DNA of 6,728 bases from JABFRZ01 sp031413955 (GTDB lineage Bacteria > Planctomycetota > UBA1135 > GCA-002686595): positions 1 through 6,728 of the forward strand of contig JANOGB010000371.1 of the NCBI GenBank assembly GCA_031413955.1. Direction: 5' to 3'. A model generated the notes under the pieces. That model did no database searches and was not told the origin of the DNA. It was given only the letters and a program-made list of their open reading frames with translations. The translations under genes were made by a program, and so were the position numbers. Shown here piece after piece: positions 1-5,691 of this stretch (position 1 is its first letter; every line of letters begins with the position of its first letter).

Positions 1-40
1 TCCTCATCTCGAAGACATGGGGAACGGAAAGGAGGAGGAA

Positions 41-69
41 GAGCGGAGCCGGGCTGGAGCCCGGCGCTC
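41..69. repeat. GC-rich imperfect hairpin upstream of the sulfatase-like gene
   Basis: Arms GCCGGGCT (48-55) and AGCCCGGC (58-65) are perfect inverted copies around GG. The stem can extend past a 3-base bulge by pairing GAGC (41-44) with GCTC (66-69). A purine-rich tract (about 19-47) precedes it on the + strand. No T-run follows on the + strand, so it is not a textbook intrinsic terminator. It could end an upstream gene outside the window or sit in the 5' leader of the gene at 150. The rest of 1-149 holds no gene I can support: all three + frames are open from base 1 but close by 77, 99 and 139, so a C-terminal fragment of an upstream gene cannot be excluded. Confidence 0.4.
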
Positions 70-149
70 CCGGATGAACAACCAGAACCCCGGCGGTGAG
101 CTTCCTGCAAGTGGGCGAAGCCCCCGAGCGCTCCGGTAGAATCGTGGAG

Positions 150-2267
150 ATGCGTCGCCTCTCCTTCGCGCTCGCAGCGCCGACGCTCTTCTTCGCGCTG
201 TGCGCGTGCGCCGAACCGGACCCCGCGCCCGCGGCGCCGCGCTGGGTCGCTCTCGCGCGCGGATTCCAGCCGCGCCCGCTCGAGGAGCTGGCTCAGCGGC
301 TGGAGGCGCGCGTGCAGCCGTCGCGCGCGGGACGCATCGTGCGCCGCGGCGATGGCGAGGTGTGGTTCGAGCTCCCGCTCGCGCGCGAGGGCTGGACGAC
401 CGACGCGGAGCGCGTGGTCTGGCGCACGCCCCTGCCCGCGGGCGGCGCACTGCTCACCGAGAACCAGAGCTCGGCGGTCGTCGTGGACGGCGAGCGCGTC
501 CTGGAGGAGGGTCTGGGCAGGCGCGAACGCCCGCAGCGCTTCGAGCTGCGCGGATCCGAGCTCCTCTTGACCGTGCCGGAGGGCGCCGAGCCCGCCGAGA
601 CGCTCCTCTATCGCGTGCGCCTCGAGCACGGACGCAAAGTCGACGGAACCTGGCGCGCGGCGCAGCGGAGTCTCGTCTGCGACGGGGTCCTGGTCTTCCC
701 CGGCGAGCCCGAACGCCTCACGGTCGAGGTCCCGCCGACGAGTGTCCTGTCGTTCGCGAGCGTCTCGCCCGATCCCGGTGGGCGCGGCGAAGAGCTCGGC
801 CCGACCACGTTCCGGGTGCGCCTCGACGGACGCGCGATCTTCGAGCGCGAGCAGGTCTTCTCCCGCCCGCTGGGCGCCGAATGGCACCGCGTCGAGCTCG
901 ACGCCAGCGGCGCGCACGAGTTCACCTTCGAGATCGAGGGTCCGGCCCCGGCCCTGTTCGCCACGCCCGTCCTGACGCCGGTCGAGATCGGCCGGAGCGG
1001 GAAACGTCCCTTCGCGGACGCGCGACCCGACCTCGTGCTCGTCCTGTGCGACACGTTCCGGGCCGACAACCTGGCGGCGTGGGGCGGTGCGCCCGAGCTC
1101 GCTCCGCACCTCAACCGCTTCGTCGAGGGTTCCTTGCACTTCCTCGATGCGCGCTCCACCGCCGCCTGGACGCTGCCCTCGATCGCCACGATGCTTTCGG
1201 GGCTCCAGCCCGGCCAGCACGGCGCCACGGACCTCGACCGCGGCGTGGCAGACGAGGTCGAGACGATCGCCGAGGTGCTCGCGCGCGCGGGCTACCGTAC
1301 GGTCGCGCTGACCGATGCCGGTTTCTTCTCGCGGCACTATGGCCAGGACCAGGGCTTCCAGTGGTTTGAGGAGACCGAGCCCGCGGACTGGAGTCTCGCC
1401 GACTCGCTCGCGCGGGCGCGCGCGCACAGGTCCGCGGACGACGGGCGGCCGCTGTTCCTCGTGCTGCACACCTATCGCGTCCACGGCCCGCTGCGCGTCG
1501 GCCCCGAGGAAGACATCCGGCCCTTCCGCCGACTCCAGGCCGAGATCGCGCGGCGCCTGGAGGAGCGCCGCGCGGCCGGCAAGTTCGACAAGATGAGCGT
1601 GGCGCTGGAGTTCGTGGACGAGGGCCTGCCCTTCTACGCGGACGCCGTGCGCGATCTCGACCGCAAGGTCGGCGCGTGGCTCGAGGAACTCCAGCGAGAG
1701 GGCTTCTTCGAACGCGGGCGCCTCGTGTTGACCGCCGACCACGGCAACGCCCACGGCGAGCACGACCAGGTCGGGCACGGCGGCGATCTGTACGACGTGA
1801 AGCTGCGCGTTCCGCTGGCGATCGCGGGCAAAGAGATCCTGCCGCGCGCCGTGCCCGGCGTCGTCTCGCTGATCGACCTGGCGCCCACTCTTGCCGCGCT
1901 GGCAGGCGTCGATCCCTCGCCCACGTGGATCGGCCGCTCGCTGCTCGCGAGCGTGGGCACGGAGCCGATCTACGCCTTCGACTTCAAGAAACGCGACCGG
2001 CAGTTCGCCCTCTACGCGGAGGGCAAGAAGCTGATGGCGCGCGACCTCGAGGCGCTGCGCGCGGGCAGACTCAGCCACGCCTACGACCTCGCGCTCGATC
2101 CGCGCGAAGACCACGACCTGGCCGGAGACCCGACCTGGCCGACCGAACTCGGACGCCGGCTCGCCGCCACGCTCGAGCCGCTGCTCGTGCCCGCTTCGGA
2201 AGCCCAGGTGCTCGAGCTCTCGCCCGAGATCCAGGAGCAGCTCCAGGCCATCGGCTACGGCGAGTAG
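150..2267 (+). CDS. Sulfatase-fold (alkaline phosphatase superfamily) lipoprotein with Thr at the nucleophile site
   Basis: The protein is 705 residues from the ATG at 150. This start is preferred over an in-frame GTG at 96 because it puts a lipoprotein signal directly at the N-terminus: MRRL, a hydrophobic stretch, then the lipobox LCAC with Cys20 as the lipidated residue. It is therefore probably a membrane-anchored periplasmic protein. Residues about 30-280 are a beta-rich region; its second half (about 195-270) resembles the jelly-roll modules often fused in front of sulfatases. The sulfatase fold runs from about 290 to 620. The metal Asp is D301 (LVLCDT), the nucleophile region is AWTLPS with T341, and the second metal cluster is D530-H531 in TADHG, followed by GHGG (H543) and K551. 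The sulfatase signature C/S-x-P-x-R is absent: T341 sits at the Cys/Ser position and I345 at the Arg position. Thr nucleophiles are known in phosphotransferase members of this superfamily, so a phospho-substrate or an uncharacterised ester is as likely as a sulfate ester. The tail ends LQAIGYGE, a common ending in such proteins. The Shine-Dalgarno signal is weak. Confidence 0.88.
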   Translation: MRRLSFALAAPTLFFALCACAEPDPAPAAPRWVALARGFQPRPLEELAQRLEARVQPSRAGRIVRRGDGEVWFELPLAREGWTTDAERVVWRTPLPAGGALLTENQSSAVVVDGERVLEEGLGRRERPQRFELRGSELLLTVPEGAEPAETLLYRVRLEHGRKVDGTWRAAQRSLVCDGVLVFPGEPERLTVEVPPTSVLSFASVSPDPGGRGEELGPTTFRVRLDGRAIFEREQVFSRPLGAEWHRVELDASGAHEFTFEIEGPAPALFATPVLTPVEIGRSGKRPFADARPDLVLVLCDTFRADNLAAWGGAPELAPHLNRFVEGSLHFLDARSTAAWTLPSIATMLSGLQPGQHGATDLDRGVADEVETIAEVLARAGYRTVALTDAGFFSRHYGQDQGFQWFEETEPADWSLADSLARARAHRSADDGRPLFLVLHTYRVHGPLRVGPEEDIRPFRRLQAEIARRLEERRAAGKFDKMSVALEFVDEGLPFYADAVRDLDRKVGAWLEELQREGFFERGRLVLTADHGNAHGEHDQVGHGGDLYDVKLRVPLAIAGKEILPRAVPGVVSLIDLAPTLAALAGVDPSPTWIGRSLLASVGTEPIYAFDFKKRDRQFALYAEGKKLMARDLEALRAGRLSHAYDLALDPREDHDLAGDPTWPTELGRRLAATLEPLLVPASEAQVLELSPEIQEQLQAIGYGE

Positions 2268-2332
2268 GCCGAGCAGGACGTGCGCGCGCTGCCTGGCACC
2301 GCGGGCTCGCGCTCCCTATCCTCCGGCGCACC

Positions 2333-3892
2333 ATGAATTCGCGCTCGCTGTTCCTGCGCAAGCTGCACGCGACCGAGGAGCCGGGACAGGGGCCCGGGTT
2401 GAAGAGGACCTTGACGGCCTTCGATCTGACCCTGCTCGGGATCGGCGCGATCATCGGCGCGGGCCTGTTCTCGAGCATCAAGGACATGATCACGGGCACG
2501 TCCGCGCTGGAGGGCGCGGGTCCGGCGGTGATCGTCTCGTACCTGCTCACCGCGATCGCTTGCGGCTTCGCGGCGCTGTGCTACGCCGAGATCGCGGCCA
2601 TGGTGCCGGTCTCGGGCAGCGCCTACTCGTACACGTACGCGGCCTTCGGTGAGCTCGTGGCCTGGATCATCGGCTGGGACCTGATGGTCGAGTACGCGAT
2701 CGGCAACGTGTACGTCGCACAGAGCTGGAGCGACTACTTCCAGACGTTTCTCACGGGCCTGAACGAGTCCTGGGTGATCCCCGTCTGGCTCACGAAGGAC
2801 TTCCAGAGCGCGACCGCGCTCGTGAATGGCGCCACGGCGGCGCTCACCGATCCGGCCCTCACGGCGGAGGCGCGCGCGGCCGCGCAGACGACGCTCGACG
2901 CCTGGGCCTCGATGCCGCGCATCGGCTCCTTCGTCCTGTCCTTCAACCTGCCGGCGACGGGCATCGTGCTGCTGCTCACGGTGCTGCTCTACATCGGCGT
3001 GCAGGAGAGCGCGCGCGCCAACGCGGCCATGGTCGGGCTCAAGGTGCTGCTGATCCTGGTGTTCCTCGGCATCGGCTTCTTCCACATCGACCAGGCCAAC
3101 TGGCACCCCTTCGCGCCCAACGGCGTCCACGGCATCTGGCAGGCGGCGGCGCTGGGCTTCTTCTCGTACATCGGATTCGACGCGGTCTCGACCGCGGCCG
3201 AGGAGTGCAAGAACCCGCAGCACGCCGTGCCGCGCGGACTGATCTGGTCGCTCGTGATCTGCACGGTCCTGTACATCGCGACCGCGGCCGTGCTCACGGG
3301 CGTGGTGCCGATCGAGAAGATCACCTCCCAGGACCCGCTGGCCGAGGCCTTCAAGGTCATGGGCCTCGCGGGCGGCGCGACGGCCTTCGCCTTCGGCGCC
3401 GTGATCGCCATGACGGCCGTGCTGCTCGTGTTCCAGCTCGGCCAGACGCGCATCTTCATGGTCATGGCGCGCGACGGGCTATTGCCGAAGGCGTTCTCGA
3501 AGGTTCATCCCCGGCACCAGACGCCCCATGTGAGCACATGGGTGACCGGGATCCTGGTGGCGCTCTCCTGCAACGTGATGACGCCCGGCCAGGCGATCGG
3601 CCTGTGCAACATCGGGACGCTCTTCGCCTTCATCCTCGTTTCGCTGGGCGTGATCGTGCTGCGCAGGCGCGAGCCCGATCGGCCGCGGCCGTTCAAGGTC
3701 CCGGGCTACCCCGTGACGCCGATCGTCTCGGCGCTGGCATGCTTCGGGCTCATGTGGGGCCTCGAACGCTCGAACTGGTTGCGCCTGCTCTACTGGCTCG
3801 CCATCGGCATGGTCGTGTACGGCCTGTACGGCTACAGGAACAGCGTGCTACGGAAGCAGCTCGCCGCGAGCGAGCGCGCCGGGCCGGGCTGA
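2333..3892 (+). CDS. APC-superfamily amino-acid permease, cationic amino acid transporter (CAT) type
   Basis: This 519-residue inner-membrane protein probably imports amino acids by ion-coupled transport. TM1 carries the APC signature GIGAIIGAG (36-44), whose unwound glycines bind the substrate backbone in this fold. TM2 continues through CYAEIAAMVPVSGSAY (83-98). The conserved CAT-type segment FFSYIGFDAVSTAAEECKNP lies at 276-295. About 12 hydrophobic segments are visible, ending near residue 500 with a short basic C-terminal tail. A polar, Ala-rich stretch of about 50 residues (144-198) separates two membrane segments and is longer than in compact bacterial homologues. The frame is open far upstream, to inside the preceding gene, but the ATG at 2333 gives the expected short cytoplasmic N-terminus. 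No strong ribosome-binding site is visible. The gene follows the sulfatase-like gene by 65 bases on the same strand, so co-transcription is possible. Substrate cannot be read from sequence; the family suggests cationic or small neutral amino acids. Confidence 0.93.
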   Translation: MNSRSLFLRKLHATEEPGQGPGLKRTLTAFDLTLLGIGAIIGAGLFSSIKDMITGTSALEGAGPAVIVSYLLTAIACGFAALCYAEIAAMVPVSGSAYSYTYAAFGELVAWIIGWDLMVEYAIGNVYVAQSWSDYFQTFLTGLNESWVIPVWLTKDFQSATALVNGATAALTDPALTAEARAAAQTTLDAWASMPRIGSFVLSFNLPATGIVLLLTVLLYIGVQESARANAAMVGLKVLLILVFLGIGFFHIDQANWHPFAPNGVHGIWQAAALGFFSYIGFDAVSTAAEECKNPQHAVPRGLIWSLVICTVLYIATAAVLTGVVPIEKITSQDPLAEAFKVMGLAGGATAFAFGAVIAMTAVLLVFQLGQTRIFMVMARDGLLPKAFSKVHPRHQTPHVSTWVTGILVALSCNVMTPGQAIGLCNIGTLFAFILVSLGVIVLRRREPDRPRPFKVPGYPVTPIVSALACFGLMWGLERSNWLRLLYWLAIGMVVYGLYGYRNSVLRKQLAASERAGPG

Positions 3893-3929
3893 GCGCGTAG
3901 CTGGGCTCGCGCGCCGAGGGAGCGCTCAG
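3889..3929. terminator. Inverted repeat spanning two convergent stop codons, candidate bidirectional terminator
   Basis: CTGAGCGC (3889-3896) and GCGCTCAG (3922-3929) are perfect inverted copies. The left arm contains the TGA of the permease (3890-3892) and the right arm contains the TGA of the minus-strand gene (3926-3928). Inside the 25-base loop a second short stem is possible, CTCG (3906-3909) with CGAG (3915-3918). The position between convergent genes fits a shared terminator. No clear U-tract follows on either strand, so intrinsic termination is inferred and not demonstrated. Confidence 0.4.
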
Positions 3930-4510
3930 GCTGCTTTCTGTCGCGCGAGCGGCGCGTCCACCCGCGCCAGATCGCGCACGCGCTCGAATTCGGCGGGATG
4001 GGTCGTCACGTAGTCCCAGATGTCGTCCGGCGTGGCCGCGCCCGGATCGACGCCGAAGTGCACGCCCGCCGCGCCGTAGGCCCGCGCCACCAGCCACGAG
4101 CAGATCGGGTAGTCGTCCATGCGTCCGAGGCGCCGGAAGACGTAGGCGCCCTGCAACACCCAGTCGAGCGCGTGCAGGGCGATCTTGCCGTAGCCGTAGC
4201 TGTGTCCGACGTAGCCGTTCGCCGCCGTAACGATGCGGTGCACCTCGGCCTGCGACAGGCGCTTCGGGCGGTAGATGGCAACCTCGTCGCGCTGGCCGCC
4301 GTACTCGTCGATCAGCCGGTGTCGCTCGACCGTGCGCAGCGCCTCGACTACCACGGCCTTCGACAGCATCCCGCCCTGTACCACGAGCCCGACGTGGTTG
4401 ACCTTGGTGCGGCTCTCGCCGATGTGGCGCGTGAAGAAGCGGATCGCGCGGCTGACGAAGCCGGCCCCGCGGGTCAGAACGAGGTCGCCGGACAGGAGCA
4501 TCTGGTCCAT
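3926..4510 (-). CDS. Permuted papain-fold (YiiX/YebB-like, NlpC/P60 clan) cysteine hydrolase
   Basis: This 194-residue protein has the layout of circularly permuted NlpC/P60 enzymes, in which the catalytic His precedes the Cys. The order is an N-terminal GDLVLTRG strand (8-15), NHVGLVV with H39 as the likely catalytic His, VVVEAL with E56 as a candidate third residue, HSYGYGKIALHALD (103-116), and PICSWLVARAYGAAG with C137 as the nucleophile. The closing DPGAATPDDIWDYV (155-168) is also typical of the family. Members resemble LRAT-type acyl transferases and hydrolases and are thought to cleave amides or esters of lipids or peptides; the substrate is unknown here. There is no signal peptide or membrane segment, so it is probably cytoplasmic. 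The ATG at 4510 is used; a second ATG three codons in is also possible. It converges on the permease with 33 bases between and lies 138 bases after the minus-strand lipoprotein gene. Confidence 0.85.
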   Translation of the reverse strand: MDQMLLSGDLVLTRGAGFVSRAIRFFTRHIGESRTKVNHVGLVVQGGMLSKAVVVEALRTVERHRLIDEYGGQRDEVAIYRPKRLSQAEVHRIVTAANGYVGHSYGYGKIALHALDWVLQGAYVFRRLGRMDDYPICSWLVARAYGAAGVHFGVDPGAATPDDIWDYVTTHPAEFERVRDLARVDAPLARQKAA

Positions 4511-4589
4511 CGCCAGTCTCGATCGGCACGATTGCCGCGCTCCCCCAAGGGCAAAGACGCCCGCCTGCGCTCCTGTCCCGCGAAAATCA

Positions 4590-4631
4590 GGCGGGCCCGC
4601 CCCGGAGACGCCTTCCCGGGCGCCCGGGAAG
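4590..4631 (-). terminator. Perfect 20-bp palindrome plus GC stem after the lipoprotein gene, candidate terminator
   Basis: Bases 4612-4631 form a perfect 20-bp palindrome (CTTCCCGG, GCGC, CCGGGAAG), able to fold as an 8-bp stem with a 4-base loop. Its near edge is 18 bases past the stop codon at 4649-4651 on the minus strand. A second perfect 12-bp palindrome, GGCGGGCCCGCC, is at 4590-4601. On the minus strand it is followed by TGATTTT, the only T-rich stretch nearby. Together they could end transcription of the 4649-5539 gene. A protein-binding site upstream of the 4510 start is the alternative. The remainder of 4511-4648 shows no gene and no clear promoter. Confidence 0.45.
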
Positions 4632-4648
4632 ACCCTGCCGCCGCGTGG

Positions 4649-5539
4649 TCAGCGGTGCGCGGTCGTGCTCCCCACCGGAGCCGCGAGTGGCTCCGCCGCA
4701 AATGCCTCCACGTCGTCGCGCGTACGCAGGCTGAGCTCGGCCTCGAAGGTCCAGCCGCGGGTCGCGTGGACGTCGGACTCGTGCTGGGAGCGCTCGATCT
4801 TCAGCTTCGTCAGGCGCGCCGCCGGGCTGCCACGCTCGAGCGCGGACAGGAACCCGCCGATGTCGGCCAAGGTATGACGCGCGGTCTCCTCTGACTCCTG
4901 GATGCGGAAGCGATGGTCGTTCACGCCGCGCGCGACGCCCGCCGGGGACACGGACAAGTCGACCTGCCCGATCCGCTCGCGCGCGGCCACCCTGCGCACG
5001 TAGCTCTCGAGGGTGTCGTAGGGCGGCGGCCCGGCGGCGAGTTCGGCCAGTGGTTCCTCGGTGGTCCGGCCTGGCGTGACCTCCAGGCGGATCCTGTCGG
5101 AGTAGGACACCAGGTCCTCGCGCCCCGGCGGATCCCAGTCGAGCTCGGCCATGACGCGCCCCACGCGCTCGGCAGAGGCCGGCTCGACGCGCGCCGCGGA
5201 GCGCCCCTCGGTCTCGAGCGCGAGTCGCAGCTCGTCGAAGGCCGCGCGCGCCGCCTCGTTCGTGTCGGCGTACACCGTCAAGTGCAGGAACACGCGCACG
5301 CTCTCGACCCCCGCTGCGTGATCGACCAGCGTGTCACCCTCCAGCGCGCGCACCTGCGCCAGGGCTCCGGCCGGCCGGACCGCGTCCAGCGTCTCGAGCG
5401 CACGCACCGCCCCCGCGAGCGCGGACGCCGGCAAGCCGATGGCCCGGACCTCCGCTGCCGCGTCCGGCGCTTCCGCCACGGAACCGCAGCTCGAAACCAG
5501 GGGAACGGCAAGCAGCAGCGAGGAAGCGGTGTGTTTCAT
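4649..5539 (-). CDS. Predicted lipoprotein of unknown function with two possible ferredoxin-like alpha/beta repeats
   Basis: I do not recognise this 296-residue protein. The N-terminus is a lipoprotein signal: MKH, a hydrophobic run, then VSSC with Cys18 as the probable lipidated residue, so it is likely anchored facing the periplasm. An Ala-rich helical stretch follows (about 23-66). Two alpha/beta units are then visible. The first has strand VRVFLHLTVYAD (81-92), a helix at about 95-111 and strand RIRLEVTP (149-156). The second has strand QVDLSVSP (192-199), a helix at about 219-236 ending GGFLSALERG, strand LTKLKIERS (243-251) and strand WTFEAELSLRTR (263-274). The second unit recalls the periplasmic fold of PilO/GspM-type proteins, a structural resemblance only. 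No catalytic motif stands out. The frame is preferred over the opposite-strand frame because of the lipobox and the alternating strand/helix pattern. The start at 5539 faces the topoisomerase gene across 152 bases. Only a close AGG precedes the ATG. Confidence 0.75.
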   Translation of the reverse strand: MKHTASSLLLAVPLVSSCGSVAEAPDAAAEVRAIGLPASALAGAVRALETLDAVRPAGALAQVRALEGDTLVDHAAGVESVRVFLHLTVYADTNEAARAAFDELRLALETEGRSAARVEPASAERVGRVMAELDWDPPGREDLVSYSDRIRLEVTPGRTTEEPLAELAAGPPPYDTLESYVRRVAARERIGQVDLSVSPAGVARGVNDHRFRIQESEETARHTLADIGGFLSALERGSPAARLTKLKIERSQHESDVHATRGWTFEAELSLRTRDDVEAFAAEPLAAPVGSTTAHR

Positions 5540-5691
5540 GACCTGGAGAGTCTCGCACGGGAGCGGGCAATCGCTGTGGGACGAGCCTCGGTCCGACCCC
5601 TTCCCGGGATTCCCCGCCGCCTGGCCGCGCTCGCGGCTGGACTCGGCCCCCGGACTGGACTCGCCCCCTGGCGGGAAGCAAGCTCCGCTCC
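5540..5691. promoter_or_regulatory. Divergent intergenic region between the lipoprotein gene and top6A
   Basis: These 152 bases separate two genes that point away from each other, so promoters for both should lie here. No convincing -35/-10 pair can be picked out by eye. The half nearest top6A carries an 18-bp imperfect tandem repeat (5637-5672). GGGAAG at 5674-5679 is a weak ribosome-binding candidate for the ATG at 5692, with wide spacing (about 12 bases). The top6A frame stays open upstream through this region, so a longer N-terminus using a non-ATG start cannot be ruled out. Confidence 0.5.
5637..5672 (+). repeat. Two-copy 18-bp tandem repeat upstream of top6A
   Basis: The core CTGGACTCG is present at 5637-5645 and again at 5655-5663, exactly 18 bases apart. 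Aligning the full units (5637-5654 and 5655-5672) gives 14 or 15 of 18 identical positions, with a shared C-run and GG. The second copy ends 19 bases before the top6A ATG. Spacing and position would fit a pair of operator half-sites or a small local duplication; no known regulator motif is recognised. Confidence 0.45.

Noticed and set aside
96..149. GTG start for the sulfatase-like gene
   Set aside because: It would place 18 charged and polar residues before the signal peptide and spoil the lipoprotein N-terminus.
4..450. Minus-strand open frame of 148 codons at the window start
   Set aside because: It is almost entirely Arg/Ala/Pro, overlaps the signal peptide region of the sulfatase-like gene, and shows no domain.
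1676..2332. In-frame upstream extension of the permease into the sulfatase-like gene
   Set aside because: The extra residues are an Arg/Ala-rich out-of-frame reading of the preceding gene; the permease family starts near the ATG at 2333.
2255..3223. Minus-strand open frame opposite the permease (322 codons)
   Set aside because: Antisense shadow of a clear membrane transporter; its composition is Arg/Glu/Asp-rich with no domain.
3998..4894. Open frame on the + strand across the hydrolase and the lipoprotein end (298 codons)
   Set aside because: It spans two genes and a palindromic spacer, has no recognisable motif, and is opposite a frame with a good His/Cys catalytic layout.
5599..5608. CCTTCCCGGG repeated at 4611-4620 and 5599-5608, flanking the lipoprotein gene
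   Set aside because: Only 10 bases of GC-rich sequence in direct orientation, with no matching extension; chance is sufficient and there is no sign of a mobile element.
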